Shown here: positions 27,738 through 37,155 of the stretch, piece by piece
How the letters are laid out: each line of letters begins with the position of its first letter
Position numbering within the stretch: the stretch's first letter is position 1
Assembly: GCF_000236785.1 (NCBI RefSeq)
Contig: NZ_AGUF01000031.1
Span: 1-64,000 of the forward strand
DNA: 64,000 nt
Reading direction: 5' to 3'
From: Achromobacter arsenitoxydans SY8
Lineage (GTDB): Bacteria; Pseudomonadota; Gammaproteobacteria; Burkholderiales; Burkholderiaceae_B
Made by a program: the position numbers and the translations under genes
Notes under the pieces: model-generated
Told to the model about the DNA's origin: nothing
Databases searched by the model: none
The model's input: only the letters and a program-made list of their open reading frames with translations

Positions 27738-28508
27738 ATGAACCTGACCTTCGACCACGTCCACAAGCACTTCGGCGACCTGCCCGTCGTGGATGGCTTC
27801 ACCAGCGAATTCAAGACGGGCGAACTCGTCGCCCTGGTGGGGCCGTCGGGCTGCGGCAAGTCCACGCTGCTGCATCTGGCCGCCGGGCTGGAACAGCCGA
27901 CGCAAGGCCGCGTGCTTGCCGATGGCAGCCCGGTGACCGGCCCGCATCCCAGCCGCACGCTGGTGTTCCAAGAACATGCGCTGTATCCCTGGCTGACCCT
28001 CGAAGACAACGTGGCGCTGGCGCTGGAATTCCAGAACACGCCCAAGAAGCGCGCCCGCGAGGCCGCCCGCGAATGGCTGGCGCGCGTCAGCCTGGGGGGC
28101 TTTGAACACTATTACCCGCATCAGGTTTCCGGCGGCATGCGCCAGCGCGCCGCGCTGGCCCGCGCGTTCATCGCGCAGCCCCAGACCATGCTGATGGACG
28201 AACCCTTCGGCGCGCTGGACGCGCTGACCCGCCTGAGCCTGCAGGATGTGCTGCGCCAGCTCATCGCCCAGGAAAAGCCCACCGTGCTGCTCGTGACGCA
28301 CGATGTCGACGAAGCCCTGTTCCTGGCCGACCGCATCGTCGTGTTTAGCCCGCGGCCCGCCCGCGTGCTGCGCGAGTTCAATCTGGCCCACCGCGTGAAG
28401 ACGCACGACCTGTCCGACCTGGCCGCCGAGAAGCGCGAAATCCTGCGCCTGCTGGGCATCGGCGTCGGCGGTTCGGATGCGCACTCGGACCTGGCGCTGG
28501 CTGCCTGA
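27738..28508 (+). CDS. ABC transporter ATP-binding protein, sulfonate/nitrate/taurine type
   Basis: The 256-residue ATPase has Walker A GPSGCGKST (about residue 36), the Q-loop FQEHALYPWL, signature VSGGMRQR and Walker B MLMDEPFGALD. This is the SsuB/TauB/NrtD subclass. It is first in an operon with a binding protein (72 bases downstream), a permease and a second binding-type protein. ATP hydrolysis would drive uptake of a small anionic or organosulfur compound; the sequence alone does not choose among them. Confidence 0.9.
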   Translation: MNLTFDHVHKHFGDLPVVDGFTSEFKTGELVALVGPSGCGKSTLLHLAAGLEQPTQGRVLADGSPVTGPHPSRTLVFQEHALYPWLTLEDNVALALEFQNTPKKRAREAAREWLARVSLGGFEHYYPHQVSGGMRQRAALARAFIAQPQTMLMDEPFGALDALTRLSLQDVLRQLIAQEKPTVLLVTHDVDEALFLADRIVVFSPRPARVLREFNLAHRVKTHDLSDLAAEKREILRLLGIGVGGSDAHSDLALAA

Positions 28509-28579
28509 CCTCTTTCTTTTTTGAATACCTGTCGGCCGCGCCGTGGCGCCGCCGGTTCCTGAATTCCCTGGAGCTCCTG

Positions 28580-29578
28580 ATGAAACTGAAGCAATGGCTG
28601 TCCCTGCCGCTGGCTGCGGCGCTGCTGGCGGCTGCCCCCGCAATGGCCGCCGAGAAATTCCGCGTGGGCTACCTGCGCGTGATGGACGATGCGCAGGCGA
28701 TCGTCGCCCAAGAGGGCGGCTACTACAAGAAGGCCGGCCTGGATTCCGAACTGATCGAGTTCAAGTCGGGCACCGACCTGATCAAGGCGATCGTCGGCGG
28801 CCAGCTGGACATCGGCGTGCTGGGCTTCACCAATGCGGTGGCCTGGGCCTCGAAGGGCGCGGACCTGAAAGTGGTGGGCGGCGCGCAGCAGGGCTACCAC
28901 TCGCTGATCGTGCGCGATGATTCCGGCATCAAGGACATCGCCGGCTTGAAGGGCAAGACGCTCGCGTCCCAGGCCGAAGGCAGCACCGCCGACGTGGTGC
29001 TGAAGGGCGTGGTGCTCAAGCAGGGCAATCTTGGCGCCGACGATGTCAACGTCATGGGCGTCAGCCCGGCGGTGGCCGTGCAGTCGCTGGTGGGCAAGCG
29101 TGTGGACGCGGCCTTCCTGTTCGAACCCTACGACCGCATCGCGCAACTGGTCGCGCCGGTCAAGCAGATCTACGAAGTTGGCCAGGCCTGGCCGTTCCCG
29201 TGCATGGTTGTGATCACCTCCGGCGAAACCCTGGCCAAGCGCAAGGACGACGTCTGGAAGGCGCTGGACGCGCAGAACCAGGCTATCGCGCTGCTGCAGA
29301 AGGAACCCGCGCAGGCCTCCAAGCTGATTGCCTCGTACTTCATTGCCGAGCCCACGCTCAAGACGCTGAACCGCGGTGAGCTCCCGCGCGAAACCGTCAT
29401 CGCCGAAGCCATCAGCACGCAGGTCTTCACGCCCAAGCTGACGCCGAAGGACACGGCCCGCATGCAGGAAATCGCTGACATCCTGCAGGCCCAGGGTTCG
29501 CTGAAGACGCGCGACGGCAAGCCGTACGACGTGTCCAGCATCGTCGACCTGTCCTGGCAAGAGGCTCGCAAGCTTTGA
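28580..29578 (+). CDS. ABC transporter substrate-binding protein, SsuA/NMT1-like
   Basis: The 332-residue protein has a signal peptide ending AMA (about residue 23) and the NMT1/SsuA-type body: VGYLRVMDDAQAIVAQEGGY, SGTDLIKAIVGGQLDIGVLG, and VDAAFLFEPYDRIAQLV. Proteins of this fold capture sulfonates, nitrate, or pyrimidine precursors in the periplasm. TGGAGCTCCTG provides the ribosome site. The stop overlaps the TTG start of the permease gene. Confidence 0.9.
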   Translation: MKLKQWLSLPLAAALLAAAPAMAAEKFRVGYLRVMDDAQAIVAQEGGYYKKAGLDSELIEFKSGTDLIKAIVGGQLDIGVLGFTNAVAWASKGADLKVVGGAQQGYHSLIVRDDSGIKDIAGLKGKTLASQAEGSTADVVLKGVVLKQGNLGADDVNVMGVSPAVAVQSLVGKRVDAAFLFEPYDRIAQLVAPVKQIYEVGQAWPFPCMVVITSGETLAKRKDDVWKALDAQNQAIALLQKEPAQASKLIASYFIAEPTLKTLNRGELPRETVIAEAISTQVFTPKLTPKDTARMQEIADILQAQGSLKTRDGKPYDVSSIVDLSWQEARKL

Positions 29579-30348
29579 GCGCCTCTACCCGAGTGACCGG
29601 CGCCCGCAAGCATATTGCGGGCGTTTTGGGCGTCCTGTTCATCCTGGCACTGTGGCAATTGGCGGCGTTCGCGCTGCCCGACTTCCTGATGCCGGGCGTG
29701 CCGGCCGTGGTTGAACGGCTGTTCGAAGACCTGGGCAAGCAATCCTTCCATCAAAGCCTGTTGGGCACGCTGGGCAGGCTGGGCGCGGGCTACGGCCTGG
29801 CGCTGGCGGCAGGCATCGGCTTCGGGCTGGTGGCCGCGGTGCTGTTCTTCTTCCGGGAAGTGCTGCGCAGCGCGATCGTCATCCTGCAGTCGATTCCGTC
29901 GATCGCCTGGGTGCCGCTGTTCCTCATCGTGATGGGGTTCGGCAATACGCCCATCATCGTGGTCGTGGCCTTGTCCGCGTTCTTCCCGGCCGCGCTGAGC
30001 GTGATGAACGCCACCGAATCCGTGCAGCGCGTGCACGTGTCGGCGGCACGCGTCATGGGCGCTACGCGCTGGGGGCTGGTCAAGCGGGTGTACCTGCCTG
30101 CGGTCATGCCCGAACTCATCACCGGCGCGCAGCTCGCGTTCGGCAATGCCTGGCGCGCGCTGATCTCGGCCGAAATGCTGATCGGGTTCGGCAAGGGCCT
30201 GGGCCGTTCGCTGGCGTATTCGGGCGAGATCGCCGACATGACCGGCGTGATGACCAACATCCTCGTCATCGCCGTGCTGGCCGCGCTGATTGATCAGTTC
30301 GTGCTTGAAAACCTCAAGCACCGCCTGTTGCGCTACCAGTACGTCTGA
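29575..30348 (+). CDS. ABC transporter permease, SsuC/TauC-like
   Basis: The 257-residue protein has six membrane segments and the binding-protein-dependent permease signature, with the EAA-like loop VMGATRWGLVKRVYLPAVMP and GNAWRALISAEMLIGFGKGL. It completes the importer together with the upstream ATPase and binding protein. The TTG start at 29575 overlaps the preceding stop by four bases and has AGAGG ten bases upstream. Confidence 0.88.
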   Translation: MSASTRVTGARKHIAGVLGVLFILALWQLAAFALPDFLMPGVPAVVERLFEDLGKQSFHQSLLGTLGRLGAGYGLALAAGIGFGLVAAVLFFFREVLRSAIVILQSIPSIAWVPLFLIVMGFGNTPIIVVVALSAFFPAALSVMNATESVQRVHVSAARVMGATRWGLVKRVYLPAVMPELITGAQLAFGNAWRALISAEMLIGFGKGLGRSLAYSGEIADMTGVMTNILVIAVLAALIDQFVLENLKHRLLRYQYV

Positions 30349-30364
30349 GGCCGCGGATTTCACC

Positions 30365-31177
30365 ATGATCGCCCGCCTGCGCCTGTTCGTCCTTGCCGCC
30401 AGCCTGAGCCTTATGCCTGGCGCGCAGGCCCACGCGCAGCCGGACACGTTCCCGGCGGCGCGGGCCAGGGGCGAGCTGGTGGTGGGAGTGCCGTACCTGG
30501 CGCCGCCGCCCGCGGCGGGCGCCAAGATCCGTACACCCGAAGGGCTGGACGCGGCCATTTCCGAAAAGCTGGGCGCTAGCCTGGGATTGCCGGTGCGGCT
30601 GGTGCAGTTGCCGGCCGACGAGGCCGCCGCCGCGCTGGCGGCCGGAAAGGTCGACCTGGTGCTGGCCGATCGGGCCGACGGTCAGCCCGACGCCGTGGCC
30701 ACGCAGTCCACGGGCTATGGTGTGCGACCGAAGGCCGTGATCCGCAGCGATACGACCCTGCGCAAGCCGGCCGATGTGCGGGGGCGCACCGTCTGCATGG
30801 CCGAGGCCGCGACGCAGGCGCGCGCGCTGGCGCAGACCTGGGGCGCCGAGGTCCGCACCTATCGCGTGCCTTCCGACGCGCTGGTCGCGGTGCGCGAAGG
30901 CAGCTGCGACATCGGCCTGGTCGACGATGCCGTATGGGAGCCGCTGGTCCGGTTCCCGGAATGGAAGAAGTTCTCCTCGACCTTATCGGCCGATGGCGCG
31001 CGACGCGAACGCGTGTGGCTGCTGGCGGCTGGCGACACGGCCTCGCGCGCCTGGCTGGGCCAGGAAATGCGGGCGTGGGACCGGGCCGGCGCCTGGAAGG
31101 CCATGACGACGAAGTGGGCGCGCGACGTGGCGTTCGACGTCTACCTGGACCAGGAAGTGCCCGACTGCCACGGTTAG
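30365..31177 (+). CDS. Second periplasmic solute-binding-type protein of the ABC operon
   Basis: The 270-residue protein has a signal peptide ending AQAHA and a type-2 periplasmic binding fold of the amino-acid kind: RGELVVGVPYL, GLDAAISEKLGASLGLPVR and AAALAAGKVDLVLADRADG. It differs in family from the NMT1-like protein two genes upstream and starts 16 bases after the permease. A second binding protein may widen the substrate range or act as a sensor. Its ligand is unknown. Confidence 0.75.
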   Translation: MIARLRLFVLAASLSLMPGAQAHAQPDTFPAARARGELVVGVPYLAPPPAAGAKIRTPEGLDAAISEKLGASLGLPVRLVQLPADEAAAALAAGKVDLVLADRADGQPDAVATQSTGYGVRPKAVIRSDTTLRKPADVRGRTVCMAEAATQARALAQTWGAEVRTYRVPSDALVAVREGSCDIGLVDDAVWEPLVRFPEWKKFSSTLSADGARRERVWLLAAGDTASRAWLGQEMRAWDRAGAWKAMTTKWARDVAFDVYLDQEVPDCHG

Positions 31178-31235
31178 CGCCGGCAGCGGGCCGCTGCCGG
31201 GCACGGCGCCCGCGCGCGCACTTACAATGCCGGGC

Positions 31236-31823
31236 ATGACGCACACGCTGACCGCTCCCTGCTCCTACCAGGAAGACATCAAGAAGAGCCGCTTTGCGGC
31301 TTACGCCGCGCCTGTCGCGACCATCGACGACGCGATGCGGTTTTTTGCCGAGCGCAGCGACCCCGAGGCCACCCACAATTGCTGGGCCTACCGCATCGGT
31401 CAGGAATACCGCTTCAATGACGACGGCGAACCGGGGGGCACCGCCGGCAGGCCCATTCTGCAAGCCATCGAAGGGCAGGACATGGACCGCGTGGCCGTGC
31501 TGGTGGTGCGCTGGTACGGGGGCATAAAGCTGGGTGCGGGGGGGCTGGTGCGCGCCTACGGCGGTTGCGCGGCCAATTGCCTGAGGCTGGGCGAACGGAC
31601 AGAGATCGTGGATCTGGCGACCGTGCGCTGCGCGTGCGGATTCGCCGAGCTGGCGCTGCTGAAATCGCGGCTTGCGCAGGCGGGCGCGGCTATCCAGCAG
31701 GAGGACTTCAATGAAGACGGCGTGGCCCTGTGCTTCTGCGCGCCCCGCGCGGTGCTTGCCGACCTGGAGGTCACAGTCGCCAACATCACGCGCGGGCGGT
31801 CGGCCTGGGAAGTGCTTTCGTAG
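31236..31823 (+). CDS. yigZ: YigZ/IMPACT family protein
   Basis: The 195-residue protein has the UPF0029/IMPACT core: EDIKKSRFAAYAAPV, THNCWAYRIG, RFNDDGEPGGTAGRPIL and VVRWYGGIKLGAGGLVRAYG, followed by a C-terminal domain. Eukaryotic IMPACT regulates GCN2; the bacterial role is unclear. An ATG nine bases earlier (31227) lies inside a TACAAT -10-like element, so 31236 is preferred. It is convergent with trxA. Confidence 0.88.
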   Translation: MTHTLTAPCSYQEDIKKSRFAAYAAPVATIDDAMRFFAERSDPEATHNCWAYRIGQEYRFNDDGEPGGTAGRPILQAIEGQDMDRVAVLVVRWYGGIKLGAGGLVRAYGGCAANCLRLGERTEIVDLATVRCACGFAELALLKSRLAQAGAAIQQEDFNEDGVALCFCAPRAVLADLEVTVANITRGRSAWEVLS

Positions 31824-31851
31824 CGGGCTGCGCCAGGCGGCGCGGGCGAGC

Positions 31852-31903
31852 GTAACGGACGCGAGTAACGGACGCGTGTAACGGACGCGTGTAACGGACG
31901 CGC
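31852..31903. repeat. Four tandem copies of a 13-bp unit
   Basis: GTAACGGACGCG followed by one variable base (A, T, T, C) is repeated four times with no other change. It lies just after the yigZ stop, between convergent genes. Confidence 0.95.
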
Positions 31904-31949
31904 GTGTTCGGCGTCGGTCCCGCACAAGCGGGTCAGTTGCTCCGGTGCA

Positions 31950-31982
31950 AAAGGAAGGGGCCCGATTTCGGGCCCCTTGCTG
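31950..31982. terminator. Hairpin between yigZ and trxA
   Basis: The arms AAGGGGCCCGA (31955-31965) and TCGGGCCCCTT (31968-31978) make a very stable stem; on the minus strand it is followed by CCTTTTG. It probably ends trxA transcripts and perhaps also yigZ transcripts. Confidence 0.75.
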
Positions 31983-31983
31983 T

Positions 31984-32358
31984 TTATGCGTCCTGGCTGT
32001 CTTGAGCCGCGGCGATTTCCTTGTGGACCTGCTCCATGTCCACCTCCTTGATTTTGGCGAGCAGCTCGTTCAGCTGGCCGCCCGACAAGGCGCCCGGCTG
32101 CGAGAACAGCAGGACTTTTTCGCGGAAGACCATCAGGGTGGGGATCGAACGGATGCCCAGCGCGCCGGCGAGTTCCTGTTCGACGTCGGTGTTCACCTTG
32201 GCGAACGTGACATCGGGATGCTCAGTGGCGGCCTGTTCGAAGACGGGCGCGAAACCGCGGCACGGTCCGCACCAGGGCGCCCAGAAGTCGACGATCAGCG
32301 TGCCGTCAGGCGTGATGGCGTCCTGGAAGCTGTCTTTGGTGAGTTCAACAATACTCAT
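31984..32358 (-). CDS. trxA: Thioredoxin family protein
   Basis: The 124-residue protein has the thioredoxin fold with the active site WAPWCGPC (Cys30 and Cys33) and the cis-Pro loop SIPTLMVF. It reduces protein disulfides in the cytoplasm. A C-terminal acidic and helical extension of about 15 residues goes beyond the classical 108-residue protein. Several paralogues usually exist in such genomes, so the symbol names the family rather than a proven orthologue. Confidence 0.9.
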   Translation of the reverse strand: MSIVELTKDSFQDAITPDGTLIVDFWAPWCGPCRGFAPVFEQAATEHPDVTFAKVNTDVEQELAGALGIRSIPTLMVFREKVLLFSQPGALSGGQLNELLAKIKEVDMEQVHKEIAAAQDSQDA

Positions 32359-32526
32359 TTGGAATCCTTGCCGCGGGAGCGGCTAAAAAGCGGTGGAGGA
32401 GACCCCGGGGCCTGCCCCGGACATGTTGCGGCGGCGCGTGGTGGACGATTGCCTGATAAGCAATAGTAGAGCCGGTCCAGGCTGCGTCGCAATGGTTGGC
32501 GCTTCGGTTGGCGCAGTTCGCGGCCC

Positions 32527-33549
32527 TCAGGCCGCGGTTTTAGTGGAGACGCCGGCGCCGTTTTTCAGCGACGCGACGATCTCGAAAGAGCGCAGGCGGT
32601 CGGCGATGTCATAGAAATCGGACACGATCATGACTTCATCGGCCTGCGTTTCGGCTACCAGCGCTTCGAGTTCGCGCTTGACGGTATCGGGGCCGCCCAC
32701 GATGGAGGCGCCGAGTCTTTGATTGACCGCCTCGCGTTCCCATTCGTTCCACACGCCGTCCATGCTGTCGACGGGCGGCTGCAGCTGCAGGCGATGGCCG
32801 CGCACCAACGACAGGAACTTCAGTTGCTGGGTCGTCGATTGGAACCGGGCCGCTTCGTCGGATTCGGCGGCGATGACCGGCACGCCGATCATGGAGTAGG
32901 GACGCGAAAGGGTCGCGGACGGTTTGAACAGATGGCGGTACAGGCGCATCGCGGCCATGCCCTCGGGCGAGAAATGGCCCGCGAACGAGAACGGCAGGCC
33001 GAGTTCGGCCGCCATGCGCGCGCTGAAATCGCTGGATCCCAGCAGCCAGATGGGGATGTCCAATCCTTCGCCGGGAATGGCGCGCACCGCTTGTCCGGGG
33101 CGCGACGGCGCCAGGAAGGCGCGCAGTTCTTCCACCAGCGCCGGGAATTCCAGGCCGCTGCGCGGGCTGCGGCGCAGCGCTTGCTGCGTGGCGCCGTCGC
33201 TGCCGGGCGCGCGGCCCAGGCCCAGGTCGATGCGGCCGGGGTACAGGGTTTCGAGCGTGCCGAATTGTTCAGCGATGATCAAGGGCGCATGGTTGGGCAG
33301 CATCACGCCGCCGGATCCGACGCGCAATGTGCTGGTGTGGCCCGCGACGTGCCCGATCAGCACGGCCGTGGCGCTGCTGGCCACGCCGTTGATGTTGTGG
33401 TGCTCGGCCAGCCAGAAGCGGTTGTAGCCAAGACGTTCGACGTGCTGCGCCAGTGCGACCGTGTTGCGGAAGGCGTTCGCGGCGTCGCGCCCCTGCACAA
33501 TCGGGGCCAGGTCCAGCACGGAAAAAGGAATATTGGCCAGGACGCTCAT
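32527..33549 (-). CDS. LLM-class (luciferase-like) flavin-dependent oxidoreductase
   Basis: The 340-residue protein has the bacterial luciferase-like TIM barrel: [51 protein letters not shown] and the conserved [14 protein letters not shown]. It belongs to the YhbW-type subgroup of FMN-dependent monooxygenase-like proteins, most of unknown substrate. The start at 33549 is supported by GGAGG seven bases upstream. A dyad that may be its operator lies 71 bases before the start. Confidence 0.9.
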   Translation of the reverse strand: MSVLANIPFSVLDLAPIVQGRDAANAFRNTVALAQHVERLGYNRFWLAEHHNINGVASSATAVLIGHVAGHTSTLRVGSGGVMLPNHAPLIIAEQFGTLETLYPGRIDLGLGRAPGSDGATQQALRRSPRSGLEFPALVEELRAFLAPSRPGQAVRAIPGEGLDIPIWLLGSSDFSARMAAELGLPFSFAGHFSPEGMAAMRLYRHLFKPSATLSRPYSMIGVPVIAAESDEAARFQSTTQQLKFLSLVRGHRLQLQPPVDSMDGVWNEWEREAVNQRLGASIVGGPDTVKRELEALVAETQADEVMIVSDFYDIADRLRSFEIVASLKNGAGVSTKTAA

Positions 33550-33619
33550 GCGTTGGCCTCCGTGCGCGTGGCGGGACAGGCGGGCAGCGCGGGGCTCAGA
33601 CGGGAAAGACGCAAGATGT

Positions 33620-33647
33620 ACTCCATATGCTGATTTACATGGGGAGT
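33620..33647. promoter_or_regulatory. Dyad ACTCCATATG-N8-CATGGGGAGT, candidate operator
   Basis: The two 10-base arms match at eight positions and flank CTGATTTA, in the promoter zone of the luciferase-like oxidoreductase gene. The size suits a TetR or MarR family operator. No such regulator gene is adjacent. Confidence 0.4.
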
Positions 33648-33789
33648 GTATCGGCGAATTCAAGTGCGCCCGCCAGCAACCATATGGCCGGGCGGGTTGA
33701 TTGATTTTCCCGATCCGCGCCATAGCGCAGGCCTTCCCGCGGCGCGCGGACCCGCCTGGCGCCGCTTCAAGCCTGCGGCATGCGCCGCG

Positions 33790-33832
33790 CAATAAAACAG
33801 CCGCCGGGGACGCGGAGTCCCGGGCGGCTGTG
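33790..33832 (-). terminator. Intrinsic terminator of the purine permease gene
   Basis: Read on the minus strand, ACAGCCGCC-CGGGAC and its complement form a long GC stem with a short loop, followed by TTTTATT. It lies 26 bases after the permease stop. Confidence 0.8.
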
Positions 33833-33857
33833 GCGAGCGGCCTGAACGCCTTGCGGG

Positions 33858-35150
33858 CTATTCGGGGAAGAACGCGTAGCGGATGACGAACAGCACGGCC
33901 ACCAGCCACGTGGCCGGATGCACGTCGCGGACCTTGCCGGTGGCGGTCTTGAGCACCACATAGCTGATGAAACCGAAGGCGATGCCGTTGGCGATCGAAT
34001 ACGTGAACGGCATGACCAGCGCCGTCAGCGCGGCGGGGGTTGCCTCGCAGACGTCGTTCCAGTCGATGTCGATCAGTTCGCGCATCATCAGGCCGGCCAC
34101 GTAGAGCAGGGCGGGCGCGGTGGCGTAGGCGGGCACGGCGCCCGCCAGCGGCGAAATGAACAGCGCGGCCAGGAACAGCAGGCCCACGATCAGCGCGGTC
34201 ATGCCGGTGCGGCCGCCGGCCTGCACGCCCGAGGCGCTTTCCACGTAGGCGGTGGTGCTGCTGGTGCCCATCATGGACCCGGCCACGATGGCGGTGCTGT
34301 CGGCGAACAGGGCGCGGCCCAGGCGGTTGGGGCGGTCCTCAGGCACCAGGCCGGCGCGCTTGGCCACGCCCACCAGGGTGCCGGTGGCGTCGAAGACCTC
34401 GACCAGCACGAACACCAGGATCACATGGACGAAGCCGGTGTGCAGGGCGCCCAGGATGTCCAGCTTGAACAGCGTGGGCGACAGGCTGGGCGGCGCCGAG
34501 AAGATGCCCTTGAACTCGTTGTAGCCCAGCGCCATCGACAGCACGGTGACCACGATGATGCCGATCAGGATGGCGCCGCGCACGCGCAGCGCGTCCAGCG
34601 CCGCGATGATGAAGAAGCCCAGGATGGCGAACAGCGGGCCGTGCGAGGTCAGGTTGCCCAGCGTGACCTTGGTGGCCGGATGCGCGACCACGATGCCGGC
34701 GCTGGACAGGGCGATAATGGCAAGGAACAATCCGATGCCGGCCGCGATGGCGCTGCGCAGCGAATGCGGGATGCCCTTGACCAGCCAGACCCGGATGCCG
34801 GATATCGTCAGGAACAGGAAGATGACGCCCGAAATGAACACGGCGCCCAGCGCCTGCTCCCAGGTGTAGCCCATGGTCTTGACCACGGTGAAGGCAAAGA
34901 ACGCGTTCAGGCCCATGCCGGGCGCCATGCCGATCGGCCAGTTGGCGATGAACGCCATCACCAGCGAACCCAGCGCGGCCGCCAGGCAGGTGGCGACGAA
35001 CACGGCGTCGCGGTCCATGCCCGTCGACGACAGGATGTCCGGGTTGACGAAGATGATGTACGACATCGTCAGGAATGTCGTCACGCCAGCGACGATTTCC
35101 GTTCTTGCGGTCGTGCCGTGTTCACGCAGCTTGAATAGCTTTTCCAGCAT
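33858..35150 (-). CDS. NCS2 family purine permease (guanine/hypoxanthine type)
   Basis: The 430-residue protein has about 12-14 membrane segments and the AzgA/GhxP subgroup hallmarks: [57 protein letters not shown] and [15 protein letters not shown]. It is a proton-coupled importer of guanine, hypoxanthine or adenine. It is divergent from tsaD, and its ATG lies just after the 35160 region. Confidence 0.9.
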   Translation of the reverse strand: MLEKLFKLREHGTTARTEIVAGVTTFLTMSYIIFVNPDILSSTGMDRDAVFVATCLAAALGSLVMAFIANWPIGMAPGMGLNAFFAFTVVKTMGYTWEQALGAVFISGVIFLFLTISGIRVWLVKGIPHSLRSAIAAGIGLFLAIIALSSAGIVVAHPATKVTLGNLTSHGPLFAILGFFIIAALDALRVRGAILIGIIVVTVLSMALGYNEFKGIFSAPPSLSPTLFKLDILGALHTGFVHVILVFVLVEVFDATGTLVGVAKRAGLVPEDRPNRLGRALFADSTAIVAGSMMGTSSTTAYVESASGVQAGGRTGMTALIVGLLFLAALFISPLAGAVPAYATAPALLYVAGLMMRELIDIDWNDVCEATPAALTALVMPFTYSIANGIAFGFISYVVLKTATGKVRDVHPATWLVAVLFVIRYAFFPE

Positions 35151-35260
35151 TCGAGTCCCCAGTGTTTTTACAGGCTTGCGGGTTGTGGCGGGAGGGGCCG
35201 GACGGCCCGTCCCTATTCAGAAACAGGCGTATTTTCGCATCAGTTGTAAACTCTGCCGCC

Positions 35261-36292
35261 ATGATTATTCTCGGCTTTGAAAGCTCCTGCGACGAAACCG
35301 GCGTCGCAGCCGTCTGTACGGAACGCGGCCTGCTCGCGCACGCGCTGCACACCCAGATCGCCATGCACCAGGAATACGGTGGCGTGGTGCCCGAACTTGC
35401 CTCGCGCGACCACATCCGGCGCGTCGTGCCCCTGACCCGGCAGGTGCTCGAAGACGCCGGCCTCCAGATGTCCGATATTGGCGCAGTGGCCTACACGGCG
35501 GGCCCCGGGCTTGCCGGCGCCCTGCTGGTTGGGGCCAGCGTGGCGCAGTCGTTCGCCTGGTCGCGCGGCCTGCCGGCCATCGGCATCCACCACCTTGAAG
35601 GACACCTGCTGTCGCCGATGCTGGCCGACCCGCGGCCCGAATTCCCCTTTATCGCCTTGCTGGTGTCCGGCGGCCACACGCAGCTGATGCGCGTGGACGG
35701 CGTGGGCCGCTACGAATTGCTGGGCGAAACGCTCGATGACGCGGCGGGCGAGGCCTTCGACAAGTCGGCCAAGCTGATGGGCCTGGGCTACCCCGGGGGG
35801 CCCGCGCTGGCCCGGCTGGCGGGCAGCGGCGATGCCTCGCGCTTCGACCTGCCTCGGCCCATGCTGCACAGCGGGGACCTGGACTTCAGCTTCAGCGGCC
35901 TGAAGACGGCCGTGCTGACGCGGGTCAAGGCCGCCGAGCAGGCGGGCGGCCTGGACGAGCAGACGCGCGCCGATCTGGCGGCGGCCACCCAGGCGGCCAT
36001 CGTGGAGGTGCTGGCGGCCAAGGCCATCCGGGCCTTGAAGCAGACGGGGTTGCGGCGGCTGGTGGTGGCCGGCGGGGTAGGGGCCAATCAGCTCCTGCGC
36101 GCCCGGCTGGACGCGGCGCTCAAGCCGCTGAAGGCCCGCGCCTACTTCCCGCCCCTGGAACTGTGCACCGACAACGGCGCCATGATCGCCTTCGCAGCGT
36201 CGGAACGGGTCAAGGCGGGGTTGGCGACGCTGGACGCCAGCGCCCACAGCTTCACGGTGAAGCCGCGCTGGGACCTGGCCGATATCGCATAA
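35261..36292 (+). CDS. tsaD: tRNA N6-adenosine threonylcarbamoyltransferase TsaD
   Basis: TsaD transfers the threonylcarbamoyl group to A37 of ANN-decoding tRNAs, together with TsaB and TsaE. The 343-residue protein has the ASKHA-fold motifs: [12 protein letters not shown] at the N-terminus, metal ligands His111 and His115 in [15 protein letters not shown], the [13 protein letters not shown] loop, and [13 protein letters not shown]. The length is normal. A start at ATG 35261 gives the expected [13 protein letters not shown]. It is separated from convergent plsY by a shared hairpin. Confidence 0.96.
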   Translation: MIILGFESSCDETGVAAVCTERGLLAHALHTQIAMHQEYGGVVPELASRDHIRRVVPLTRQVLEDAGLQMSDIGAVAYTAGPGLAGALLVGASVAQSFAWSRGLPAIGIHHLEGHLLSPMLADPRPEFPFIALLVSGGHTQLMRVDGVGRYELLGETLDDAAGEAFDKSAKLMGLGYPGGPALARLAGSGDASRFDLPRPMLHSGDLDFSFSGLKTAVLTRVKAAEQAGGLDEQTRADLAAATQAAIVEVLAAKAIRALKQTGLRRLVVAGGVGANQLLRARLDAALKPLKARAYFPPLELCTDNGAMIAFAASERVKAGLATLDASAHSFTVKPRWDLADIA

Positions 36293-36297
36293 AGCGC

Positions 36298-36330
36298 AAC
36301 GGGCGGCCAGGCCGCCCGTTGTCATTCAAA
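36298..36330. terminator. Bidirectional hairpin between tsaD and plsY
   Basis: AACGGGCGGC/GCCGCCCGTT with a 3-base loop lies between the convergent stops. The plus-strand tail (GTCATT) is weakly U-rich. Confidence 0.65.
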
Positions 36331-36336
36331 TACTGC

Positions 36337-36975
36337 TTATTTTTTCTTGCCGCCGATGCGGCTTTCGGTGCCCTGGATCAGGCGGGCGATGTTGGCGCGG
36401 TGCCGATAGAACAGCAGCACGCCGATGATCGCCAGCGCGATGCCGATGGCCGGCTGCGCCTGCCAGGCCAGGCCGGAACCGAACACGTAGTAGACGGGGG
36501 CGAAAAACGCGGCCACCAGCGAGGCCAGCGAGGAATAGCGGAAGAACACGGCCATGATGAGCCAGGTGGCCGCCGTCGCGACGGCCAGCCAGGGCTGGAT
36601 CGCCACCAGCACGCCCAGCGCGGTAGCGACGCCCTTGCCGCCCTTGAAACCCAGGAAGACGGGGTACAGGTGGCCGACGAAGGCGGCCAGCGCCACCGCC
36701 GCCACGGCCCCGGGGTTGAGTCCCGGCGCCAGCTTTTCGGCCAGCCAGATCGCGAACCATCCCTTTGCCGCATCGCCCAGCAGCGTCAGCGCCGCGGCGG
36801 TCTTGTTGCCCGTGCGCAGCACATTGGTGGCGCCGGGATTCTTGGATCCGTAGCTGCGGGGGTCTTGCAGCCCCATGAGCTTGCTGACGACCACGGCGAA
36901 GGGCACGGAGCCGATCAGGTAGGCCAGCAGGACGAGCGCCACGGTAAACGCCAGGGAGGGTTCGGTTATCGCCAT
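36337..36975 (-). CDS. plsY: Glycerol-3-phosphate acyltransferase PlsY
   Basis: PlsY makes lysophosphatidate from acyl-phosphate and glycerol-3-phosphate at the inner membrane. The 212-residue protein has five or more membrane segments and the three PlsY motifs: [14 protein letters not shown] with [14 protein letters not shown], then [15 protein letters not shown], and a final R-H-R-A-N region. The length agrees with the family (about 200). It is convergent with tsaD and divergent from surE across 180 bases. Confidence 0.95.
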   Translation of the reverse strand: MAITEPSLAFTVALVLLAYLIGSVPFAVVVSKLMGLQDPRSYGSKNPGATNVLRTGNKTAAALTLLGDAAKGWFAIWLAEKLAPGLNPGAVAAVALAAFVGHLYPVFLGFKGGKGVATALGVLVAIQPWLAVATAATWLIMAVFFRYSSLASLVAAFFAPVYYVFGSGLAWQAQPAIGIALAIIGVLLFYRHRANIARLIQGTESRIGGKKK

Positions 36976-37155
36976 GGAAAGGGAATCCGTTGTTGTAGTA
37001 ATGGCTGCGGATTCTACCGCGCCCGGGGGCGGACCGGGTTCGGGTTATCGAGCGGGCGGGGCGGATCCAAAGTGCGCGGACGGACAGACGGGAGGCTGCC
37101 GCGGACGGTACAATCCGCAACGCCCACCCGCGTTTTATTTTCTTTCGGATGCACA

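Larger units (their letters stand above)
33550..33857. other. Intergenic region upstream of the LLM gene
   Basis: These 308 bases have no gene. They contain the purine-permease terminator (33790-33832) and the dyad at 33620-33647, and a moderately AT-rich section (33600-33720) that probably holds the promoter of the luciferase-like gene. Confidence 0.6.

Noticed and set aside
31852-31903. A CRISPR array
   Set aside because: The 13-bp units are contiguous without spacers and no cas gene is present.
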